DNA from: an uncultured Caulobacteraceae bacterium
GTDB lineage: Bacteria; Pseudomonadota; Alphaproteobacteria; Caulobacterales; Caulobacteraceae
Assembly: GCA_946482375.1 (NCBI GenBank)
Contig: CAMLRH010000124.1
Location: forward strand, 1-7,710
Reading direction: 5' to 3'
DNA: 7,710 nucleotides
The notes below the pieces were generated by a model. It saw nothing but the letters and a program-made list of their open reading frames with translations. It was not told where the DNA came from and ran no database searches. Position numbers and translations under genes: made by a program. Below, piece after piece: positions 1 through 5,612 of the stretch. Each line of letters opens with the position of its first letter. Position 1 is the stretch's first letter.

Positions 1-909
<909 letters not shown>

Positions 910-918
910 TACCGGCCT

Positions 919-932
919 TTAACGGACGTTAA
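919..932. promoter_or_regulatory. TTAA-N6-TTAA palindrome upstream of ftsB (CtrA-like, unproven)
   Basis: TTAACG-GA-CGTTAA is a perfect 6-bp inverted repeat around a 2-base centre, in the most AT-rich spot of the eno-ftsB gap. It also reads as two TTAA boxes 6 bases apart. The consensus of the alphaproteobacterial cell-cycle regulator CtrA is TTAA-N7-TTAA, so this is one base short. It lies 41 bases before the ATG of the division gene. A GANTC site (GAATC, 965-969), the target of the CcrM methylase in Caulobacter-type bacteria, lies between it and the start codon. Regulation is inferred from pattern and position only. The rest of this 64-base gap shows nothing further. Confidence 0.35.
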
Positions 933-973
933 CCAAATCCGCCCAAGTGTCAGTGGTTGCTTGGGAATCGCCC

Positions 974-1273
974 ATGGTCGAGCGTCTGCGTCCGTATCTC
1001 CCCAGCCTGCTACTGGCGGTGCTGATCGCCTATTTCGGCTATCACGCCCTGACCGGCGACCGCGGCCTGCTGACCTCCGAACAGCGCAACAAGATGCTGG
1101 TTCAGCGGCAGGCCGAACTGCGGCAGGTGCGCGCCGAACGGATGGATCTGGAGGCCCGCGCCCGTTTACTGCGCGATTCCAGTCTCTCCGCGGACCTTCT
1201 GGAGGAACGTGCGCGTTCCCTGCTAGGCTTCGCCGATCCCAGCGACTATGTGATCCGGACGAACAAGCCCTAA
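974..1273 (+). CDS. ftsB: FtsB/DivIC-type septum formation initiator
   Basis: This 99-residue protein has the build of FtsB/DivIC, a bitopic divisome protein that works with FtsL and FtsQ. A short cytoplasmic N-terminus (MVERLRPYLP) is followed by one membrane helix (about residues 10-27) and then GDRGLL, typical of alphaproteobacterial FtsB homologues. Next comes a charged heptad-like helix (about 37-75, rich in Gln, Arg, Glu and Leu) that should form the periplasmic coiled coil, and the tail contains ERARSLLGFADPSDYVIR. I chose ATG 974 because GGGAA at 963-967 is a usable ribosome site 6 bases away. GTG 947, in the same frame, would add nine residues but has no Shine-Dalgarno. It sits between eno and pdhA, a common alphaproteobacterial order. 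The family is called from architecture and context; sequence similarity within it is low. Confidence 0.85.
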   Translation: MVERLRPYLPSLLLAVLIAYFGYHALTGDRGLLTSEQRNKMLVQRQAELRQVRAERMDLEARARLLRDSSLSADLLEERARSLLGFADPSDYVIRTNKP

Positions 1274-1314
1274 GCGGACCACCCCCAATTCGGTCCGCGA
1301 GGCAGAGGGACCGA
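1274..1314 (+). promoter_or_regulatory. Two mutually exclusive hairpins in the pdhA leader
   Basis: The 46-base gap before pdhA holds three copies of a GGACC/GGTCC box. GCGGACC (1274-1280) can pair with GGTCCGC (1292-1298). Alternatively TCGGTCC (1290-1296) can pair with GGACCGA (1308-1314). Each stem is 7 bp with an 11-base loop, and they share the middle strand, so only one can form at a time. The second stem covers the last bases of the pdhA ribosome site (AGAGGGA, 1304-1310). The pairing is seen directly; a role as attenuator, translational switch or protein operator is inference. It is too weak and lacks a U-tract for a standard terminator. Confidence 0.35.
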
Positions 1315-1319
1315 AACGA

Positions 1320-2324
1320 ATGGTGCGCAAGAACCCTTCCCCCAAGGGTGATGGCGCGGCCGGCAAGGACCGGCTGCTTGAATGGTATCGCGACATGCTG
1401 CTCATCCGCCGCTTCGAGGAGCGGGCGGGGCAGCTCTATGGCATGGGTCTGATCGGCGGCTTCTGCCATCTCTACATCGGCCAGGAAGCCATCGCCGTCG
1501 GCATGCAGTCGGTGAAGCGTGACGGCGACCAGATCATCACCGGCTACCGCGACCATGGCCACATGCTGGCCGCCGGCATGGACCCCACGGAGGTCATGGC
1601 CGAGCTGACCGGCCGCGCCGGAGGCTCATCCAAGGGCAAGGGCGGGTCGATGCACATGTTTTCGACGGAAGCCGGATTCTACGGCGGCCACGGCATCGTC
1701 GGCGCGCAGGTGTCGCTCGGCACGGGCCTGGCGCTCGCCAACAAGTATCGCGAGAACGGCGCGGTTTCCTTCACCTACTTCGGCGATGGCGCCGCCAACC
1801 AGGGCCAGGTCTATGAGAGCTTCAACATGGCCGAGCTCTGGAGCCTGCCGGTTGTCTATGTGATCGAGAATAACCAGTACGCCATGGGGACGAGCATCGA
1901 GCGCTCGTCGTCGGAGACCCGGCTGCACAAGCGCGGCGTCTCCTTCAACATCCCCGGCGAGGAAGTCGACGGCATGGACGTCGAAGCGGTCGCGGCCGCC
2001 GGCGCCAAGGCCGCCGAGCACGCCCGCGGCGGCGAAGGGCCCTACATCCTCGAGATGAAGACCTACCGCTACCGTGGCCACTCGATGAGCGACCCGGCCA
2101 AGTACCGGACCAAGGAGGAGGTCGACGAGGTCAAGAAGACCCGCGATCCCATCGAGCACCTGCGCGAGAAGCTGGAAGCCGCCGGCGTCGGCGCCGACGA
2201 GCTGAAAGCCATCGACGCCGAGGCGAAGAAGATTGTCGCCGACGCCGCTGAATTCGCTCGCAATTCGCCCGAGCCCGACCCGTCCGAACTCTACACCGAC
2301 GTCTATCTGGAGGGCGCGGCGTGA
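1320..2324 (+). CDS. pdhA: Pyruvate dehydrogenase E1 component, alpha subunit
   Basis: This is the alpha subunit of the heterotetrameric (alpha2beta2) E1 that decarboxylates pyruvate with thiamine diphosphate and passes the acetyl group to lipoyl-E2. It has 334 residues, normal for bacterial E1-alpha. The thiamine-diphosphate motif runs from GDG at residues 155-157 to NN at 184-185. The N-terminal part carries [21 protein letters not shown] and YRDHGHMLA. The phosphorylation-loop region is recognisable in [11 protein letters not shown] and [15 protein letters not shown], as in mitochondrial E1-alpha, although bacterial enzymes are not generally controlled there. The ATG has AGAGGGA nine bases upstream. 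The stop overlaps the pdhB start by four bases (GTGA), so translation is probably coupled. The first dozen residues ([11 protein letters not shown]) are low complexity and are discussed in the findings. Confidence 0.97.
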   Translation: MVRKNPSPKGDGAAGKDRLLEWYRDMLLIRRFEERAGQLYGMGLIGGFCHLYIGQEAIAVGMQSVKRDGDQIITGYRDHGHMLAAGMDPTEVMAELTGRAGGSSKGKGGSMHMFSTEAGFYGGHGIVGAQVSLGTGLALANKYRENGAVSFTYFGDGAANQGQVYESFNMAELWSLPVVYVIENNQYAMGTSIERSSSETRLHKRGVSFNIPGEEVDGMDVEAVAAAGAKAAEHARGGEGPYILEMKTYRYRGHSMSDPAKYRTKEEVDEVKKTRDPIEHLREKLEAAGVGADELKAIDAEAKKIVADAAEFARNSPEPDPSELYTDVYLEGAA

Positions 2325-3775
2325 GCGTGGAAGTCCTGATGCCCGCCCTCTCGCCGACCATGGAGGAGGGGACCCTCGCCAAGTGGCACGTGAAGGAAGG
2401 CGACGAGGTCAAGGCCGGCGACGTCATCGCCGAGATCGAGACCGACAAGGCGACCATGGAGGTCGAGGCCGTCGACGAAGGCGTGGTCGAGGCCATCCTC
2501 GTCCCCGAGGGCTCGGAGGGGGTTAAGGTCAACACCCCGATCGCCCGGCTGAACGGGGAAGGGCCCCCTCAGTCGGCTTCGCCGACAGCTCCCCCTGAGG
2601 GGGAGCATCCACCGGCCCAAGATCCTCCCCCTCAGGGGGAGGTGGCGCGAAGCGCCGGAGGGGGCGGGGAGGCAGCCGGTGACCCCGAGAAACAGCCGCC
2701 CGAAGAGGCCAGAAAGCAGCCCGAAGGCGAAGGCCCAGCGCCGATCACCCCAAAACAGCCACTGGCCGACCCGGAAATCCCCGCTGGCATCCAGATGGTC
2801 AAGATCACCGTCCGCGACGCGCTTCGCGACGCCATGGCCGAGGAGATGCGCCGCGACGAGAGCGTCTTTCTGATGGGCGAGGAGGTCGCGCAGTACCAGG
2901 GCGCCTACAAGGTCAGCCGCGAGCTCCTGCAGGAGTTTGGCGAACGCCGCGTGATCGACACCCCGATCACCGAGCACGGTTTCGCCGGTCTGGGCGTCGG
3001 CGCGGCCATGGCCGGTTTGAAGCCCATCGTCGAGTTCATGACCTGGAACTTCGCCATGCAGGCGATCGACCAGATCATCAATTCGGCGGCCAAGACGCTC
3101 TACATGTCGGGCGGCCAGATCCGCTCGTCGATCGTCTTCCGGGGCCCCAACGGCGCCGCGGCCCGGGTGGCGGCCCAGCACAGCCAGGACTATTCCCCCT
3201 GGTACGCCCACGTGCCGGGGTTGAAGGTCGTGGCCCCCTATGACGCCGCCGACGCCAAGGGCCTGCTAAAGGCCGCCATCCGCGACCCCAACCCCGTCGT
3301 CTTCCTCGAGCACGAGATGCTCTACGGCGTCGAGTTCGAGATACCGCAGGTCGACGACTGGGTCCTGCCCATCGGCAAGGCCAAGGTCCGCCGGGAGGGG
3401 GACGGCGTCACGCTGACCGCCCACTCCCGCATGGTCGGCCTGGCGCTGAAGGCCGCCGAGGAATTGGCCAAGGAAGGCATCGAGGCCGAGGTCATCGACC
3501 TGCGCACCCTGCGCCCGCTCGACCACGCGACCATCGTCGAGAGCGTCAAGAAGACCAACCGCTTGGTCTCCTGCGAGGAAGGTTGGGGCCCGATGGGCGT
3601 CGGCGCCGAGGTCGTGGCGCGGGTGATCGAACACGCCTTCGACTATCTGGACGCCCCGCCGCTGCGGGTCTGCCAGGAGGATGTGCCGCTGCCCTACGCC
3701 GCCAACCTCGAGGCCTTGTCTCTTCCGTCCGTCGAGAAGATCGTGAAAGCCGCCAAGGAGGTCAGCTACCGATGA
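2321..3775 (+). CDS. pdhB: Pyruvate dehydrogenase E1 component, beta subunit, with N-terminal lipoyl domain
   Basis: This is the beta subunit of E1, fused to a lipoyl domain as in several alphaproteobacteria. Residues 1-77 are a lipoyl domain with the acceptor Lys43 in ETDKATME. Residues 78-140 are a Pro/Ala/Gly/Gln-rich linker, of which 82-115 are encoded by a palindromic repeat (2563-2665). From about 145 onward is the E1-beta fold: GEE at 186-188, [11 protein letters not shown] with Glu218 (the expected thiamine-activating Glu) and [12 protein letters not shown] with His287, then the C-terminal transketolase domain ending near YR. At 484 residues it is longer than plain E1-beta (about 330) because of the lipoyl domain and linker. 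GTG 2321 is preceded by GGAGGG six bases away and overlaps the pdhA stop. Its lipoyl DNA is nearly identical to that of pdhC. The 3' end holds a perfect AAGGAGGT that serves a downstream start. Confidence 0.97.
   Translation: MSVEVLMPALSPTMEEGTLAKWHVKEGDEVKAGDVIAEIETDKATMEVEAVDEGVVEAILVPEGSEGVKVNTPIARLNGEGPPQSASPTAPPEGEHPPAQDPPPQGEVARSAGGGGEAAGDPEKQPPEEARKQPEGEGPAPITPKQPLADPEIPAGIQMVKITVRDALRDAMAEEMRRDESVFLMGEEVAQYQGAYKVSRELLQEFGERRVIDTPITEHGFAGLGVGAAMAGLKPIVEFMTWNFAMQAIDQIINSAAKTLYMSGGQIRSSIVFRGPNGAAARVAAQHSQDYSPWYAHVPGLKVVAPYDAADAKGLLKAAIRDPNPVVFLEHEMLYGVEFEIPQVDDWVLPIGKAKVRREGDGVTLTAHSRMVGLALKAAEELAKEGIEAEVIDLRTLRPLDHATIVESVKKTNRLVSCEEGWGPMGVGAEVVARVIEHAFDYLDAPPLRVCQEDVPLPYAANLEALSLPSVEKIVKAAKEVSYR
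2357..2475 (+). repeat. 119-bp perfect direct repeat, copy 1 (lipoyl domain of pdhB)
   Basis: These 119 bases are identical, synonymous sites included, to 4316-4434 in pdhC. Both copies begin on a codon boundary and cover most of the lipoyl domain, including the lipoylated Lys codon. Similarity continues with scattered third-position changes into the linker. The copies are 1959 bases apart (653 codons, in phase). Confidence 0.95.
2563..2665 (+). repeat. In-frame palindromic repeat element, copy 1 (pdhB linker)
   Basis: This is a 103-bp element bounded by GCCCCCTC (2563-2570) and its reverse complement GAGGGGGC (2658-2665). Inside are four hairpins: GTCGGC-TTC-GCCGAC (2572-2586), GCTCCCCC-TGA-GGGGGAGC (2588-2606), CCTCCCCC-TCA-GGGGGAGG (2624-2642) and GGCGC-GAA-GCGCC (2644-2656). 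The left and right halves are imperfect inverted copies of each other around a short spacer (about 2607-2623), so the whole could fold as one large cruciform. It carries no stop codon in the pdhB frame and encodes residues 82-115. A related copy is in pdhC at 4525-4636. It resembles dispersed non-coding palindromic repeats of alphaproteobacterial genomes, but copy number elsewhere cannot be seen here. Confidence 0.88.
3755..3762 (+). promoter_or_regulatory. Perfect Shine-Dalgarno (AAGGAGGT) inside the 3' end of pdhB
   Basis: AAGGAGGT matches the anti-Shine-Dalgarno exactly and lies nine bases before ATG 3772, which overlaps the pdhB stop as ATGA. It is the strongest ribosome site in the window, yet the next recognisable gene starts only at 3894. 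It therefore points to the short ORF 3772-3894, or to a former start of the next operon gene. Confidence 0.7.
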
Positions 3776-3894
3776 TCTCTTTTATCCGCTCATTCCCGCG
3801 AAAGCGGGAACCTAGGCTTTTTATGACAGCTCACCGCCCTCCGATAACAAACCTGGGTCCCCGCTTTCGCGGGGATGAGCGGGGGTTGGGTTGA
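3772..3894 (+). CDS. Short 40-codon ORF spanning a repeat; possible translational coupler
   Basis: The ATG overlaps the pdhB stop (ATGA) and has a perfect Shine-Dalgarno nine bases upstream. The TGA stop overlaps the ATG of the GFA gene (TGATG). The 40 encoded residues ([15 protein letters not shown]... ending [12 protein letters not shown]) are largely the translation of the inverted repeat 3786-3882; such PRKREP/GPRFRGD peptides are typical of translated intergenic repeats, not of folded proteins. It is basic and has no recognisable domain. The likely value, if it is translated, is to carry ribosomes from pdhB to the GFA gene across the inserted repeat. It may equally be a by-product of insertion just behind an old start codon. 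Function of the peptide itself is unknown and doubtful. Confidence 0.4.
   Translation: MISFIRSFPRKREPRLFMTAHRPPITNLGPRFRGDERGLG
3786..3882. repeat. 97-bp inverted-repeat (MITE-like) element between pdhB and the GFA gene
   Basis: Two 31-base arms (3786-3816 and 3852-3882) are inverted copies matching at 28 of 31 positions, around a 35-base AT-richer centre. Each arm is itself a hairpin: TTCCCGC-GAAA-GCGGGAA on the left (GNRA-type loop) and TCCCCGC-TTTC-GCGGGGA on the right. In RNA two of the three arm mismatches become G-U pairs, so a long stem would form in the middle of the operon. The CCCGCGAAAGCGGG core is of a kind widely seen in dispersed proteobacterial intergenic repeats. It occupies most of the 118-base gap. 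No transposase is encoded. It could act as an attenuator or RNA-processing site, but there is no U-tract. Confidence 0.85.
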
Positions 3895-4286
3895 TGAAGG
3901 TTCACACCGGCGGCTGCCACTGCGGCGCGGTGCGCTTCGAGGCGCAGCTGCCGCGAACGGTCGAGGCCCAGGCCTGCAACTGTTCGATGTGCGAGAAGCT
4001 GGGCTTCATCCACATCATCGTGCCTGAGAGCCGCTTCGCCATCACGGCGGGCGAGGACGCGATCAGGACCTACACCTTCAACACCGGCGTCGCGAAGCAC
4101 ACCTTCTGCTCGGTCTGTGGCGTGAAGGCCTTCTACCGGCCGCGTTCGAACCCGGACGGCTGGTCGATCAACGCCCGCTGCCTCGACGAGCCCGGCGCGC
4201 TCGACATCGAGATTGGGGCTTTTGACGGCCGTAACTGGGAGGCCCATGCCGCCTCTCTCGCCCACCTGTCGCGGGAAGACGCATGA
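3894..4286 (+). CDS. GFA/CENP-V family zinc-binding protein
   Basis: This 130-residue protein belongs to the GFA (glutathione-dependent formaldehyde-activating enzyme-like, CENP-V/GFA) fold. The cysteine pattern is complete: [10 protein letters not shown] (Cys8, Cys10), ACNCSMC (Cys28, Cys30, Cys33) and FCSVCG (Cys72, Cys75), enough for the usual structural and catalytic zinc sites. The founding member was linked to S-hydroxymethylglutathione formation, but most members have no proven substrate, so I name only the family. ATG 3894 is preferred over the adjacent TTG 3891; the Shine-Dalgarno is poor (GGGGGTTGGG). Its stop overlaps the pdhC start by four bases (ATGA), so it is embedded in the pdh operon between E1-beta and E2. 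No link between this family and pyruvate dehydrogenase is known to me; it may be a passenger or a thiol/formaldehyde-related accessory. Confidence 0.88.
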   Translation: MKVHTGGCHCGAVRFEAQLPRTVEAQACNCSMCEKLGFIHIIVPESRFAITAGEDAIRTYTFNTGVAKHTFCSVCGVKAFYRPRSNPDGWSINARCLDEPGALDIEIGAFDGRNWEAHAASLAHLSREDA

Positions 4287-5611
4287 CCGAGATTCTGATG
4301 CCCGCCCTGTCGCCCACCATGGAGGAGGGGACCCTCGCCAAGTGGCACGTGAAGGAAGGCGACGAGGTCAAGGCCGGCGACGTCATCGCCGAGATCGAGA
4401 CCGACAAGGCGACCATGGAGGTCGAGGCCGTCGATGAAGGCGTGGTCGAAGCGATCCTGGTGCCCGAAGGCTCCGAGGGCGTGAAGGTCAACGCGCCGAT
4501 CGCGCGGTTGAAGGGGGAGGGTGAGCCCCCTCAGTCGGCTGCGCCGACAGCTCCCCCAAAAGGGGAGCATCCGCGGCCGGCGCCGACCCCGGATCCTCCC
4601 CCTCAGGGGGAGGTGGCGCGAAGCGCCGGAGGGGGCATGCCCTCGCAAGCCGGCGGTGAGACCGGCGGAACGACGACGGCCCCTACGCCCAAGACCAACG
4701 GCGCCAACGGCTCGCGCGTGGCGGCCTCGCCGCTTGCGCGCAGGATCGCTTTCGTGGCGGGAGTGGACCTCAGCACCCTCAAGGGCACCGGCCCGCATGG
4801 CCGTATCGTGAAGGCCGATGTGGAGGCCGCGCGTGGCAAGGCTCCGACCCCGGCGCCGCAGGCCGCTTCCGCCGCTGCGCCTCGTCAGGTCCAGACGCTG
4901 GAGCAGATGGGCATCGTGCCCGGCAGCTACGACCTCGTCCCACTCGACGGGATGAAGAAGACCGTGGCGCGGCGGATGACCGACAGCTTCCGCGACGTGC
5001 CGCACTTCCCGCTGAACATCGACCTGAAGATCGACACCCTGCTGGCCGCCCGCACCCGCATCAACGCGCTGCTGGAGGCCGAGGGGGTGAAGGTCAGCGT
5101 CAACGACCTCGTCATCAAGGCCGCCGCCATGGCGCTGAAGCGCGTGCCGGAGGCCAACGCTTCCTACACGCCGGAGGGCATCGCCATGCACCACCATGCG
5201 GACGTGGCCATGGCCGTGGCCATCGACGGCGGCCTGATCACCCCCATCGTCCGCGCCGCCGAGAACAAGGGCCTCAAACAAATCGCCAGCGAAGCCAAAG
5301 ACTTGGCCGAACGAGCTCGGAACCGGAAGTTGAAGCCCGAGGAGTACCTGGGCGGCACCTTCACGGTTTCCAACCTCGGCATGTTCGGCATCAAGTCGTT
5401 CAACTCGATCATCAACGAGCCGCAGGGCGCGATCATGAGCGTCGGGGCCGGCGAGCAGCGACCGGTGGTCAGGAACGGCGAGCTGAAGATCGCCACCGTG
5501 ATGACCGTCACCCTGACCTGCGACCACCGCGTGGTGGACGGCGCCATCGGCGCGAAGTTCCTCAGTGCGTTCAAGGCGATGATCGAAGATCCTGCGACGA
5601 TGTTGGTGTAA
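4283..5611 (+). CDS. pdhC: Dihydrolipoamide acetyltransferase, E2 component of pyruvate dehydrogenase
   Basis: E2 moves the acetyl group from lipoate to CoA and forms the core of the complex. It has 442 residues. Residues 1-77 are a single lipoyl domain (Lys42 in ETDKATME). Residues 78-144 are a flexible linker in which 82-118 come from a palindromic repeat. About 145-182 is the peripheral subunit-binding domain (ASPLARRIA ... [14 protein letters not shown]) that docks E1/E3. After a second Ala/Pro linker the catalytic domain runs from about 205 to the end, with [11 protein letters not shown] and the active-site DHRVVDG (His about 415). The ATG overlaps the upstream GFA stop; its ribosome site (GGGAAG, four bases away) is weak, so coupling is likely. 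Called pyruvate E2 rather than 2-oxoglutarate or branched-chain E2 because of its operon partners and the [11 protein letters not shown] start. Confidence 0.97.
   Translation: MTEILMPALSPTMEEGTLAKWHVKEGDEVKAGDVIAEIETDKATMEVEAVDEGVVEAILVPEGSEGVKVNAPIARLKGEGEPPQSAAPTAPPKGEHPRPAPTPDPPPQGEVARSAGGGMPSQAGGETGGTTTAPTPKTNGANGSRVAASPLARRIAFVAGVDLSTLKGTGPHGRIVKADVEAARGKAPTPAPQAASAAAPRQVQTLEQMGIVPGSYDLVPLDGMKKTVARRMTDSFRDVPHFPLNIDLKIDTLLAARTRINALLEAEGVKVSVNDLVIKAAAMALKRVPEANASYTPEGIAMHHHADVAMAVAIDGGLITPIVRAAENKGLKQIASEAKDLAERARNRKLKPEEYLGGTFTVSNLGMFGIKSFNSIINEPQGAIMSVGAGEQRPVVRNGELKIATVMTVTLTCDHRVVDGAIGAKFLSAFKAMIEDPATMLV
4316..4434 (+). repeat. 119-bp perfect direct repeat, copy 2 (lipoyl domain of pdhC)
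   Basis: Identical to 2357-2475 in pdhB. Outside the block, synonymous differences appear at once (CCC/CCG before, GAT/GAC after), which marks the edges of a recently homogenised tract. The downstream linker repeats share a further identical 45-base block (4592-4636 with 2621-2665). Confidence 0.95.
4525..4636 (+). repeat. In-frame palindromic repeat element, copy 2 (pdhC linker)
   Basis: This is a 112-bp element bounded by GCCCCCTC (4525-4532) and GAGGGGGC (4629-4636), with the same four-hairpin order as the pdhB copy. The right half (4592-4636) is identical to pdhB 2621-2665. The left half differs at the first loop (TGC for TTC) and in the second hairpin, where GCTCCCC/GGGGAGC closes a CAAAA loop. 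The spacer is longer and unrelated. It begins at the same distance from the start codon (242 bases) and in the same frame as in pdhB, and encodes residues 82-118 without stops. Confidence 0.88.
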
Positions 5612-5612
5612 C

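Noticed and set aside
947..973. GTG 947 as the ftsB start
   Set aside because: No Shine-Dalgarno precedes it, and the added residues are not typical of FtsB; ATG 974 has GGGAA at a suitable distance.
2561..2670. Frameshift or sequencing error in the pdhB linker
   Set aside because: The frame remains open through the repeat and the E1-beta domain continues correctly after it; the unusual composition is explained by the palindromic element.
2303..3211. Minus-strand open frame opposite pdhB (302 codons)
   Set aside because: It mirrors a solid E1-beta gene and includes the reverse translation of the palindromic repeat; no family features or ribosome site.
3786..3882. Rho-independent terminator after pdhB
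   Set aside because: There is no T-run after the right arm, and the downstream genes E2 and E3 belong to the same complex and need expression; a repeat element explains it better.
2563..4636. CRISPR-like direct repeats
   Set aside because: There are only two copies, nearly 2 kb apart and inside coding domains, with no regular spacers.
4133..5527. Long open frame on the minus strand opposite pdhC (464 codons)
   Set aside because: It lies antisense to a clear E2 gene and results from GC-rich codon bias; its translation is Arg/Gly/His/Asp-rich low complexity with no domain.
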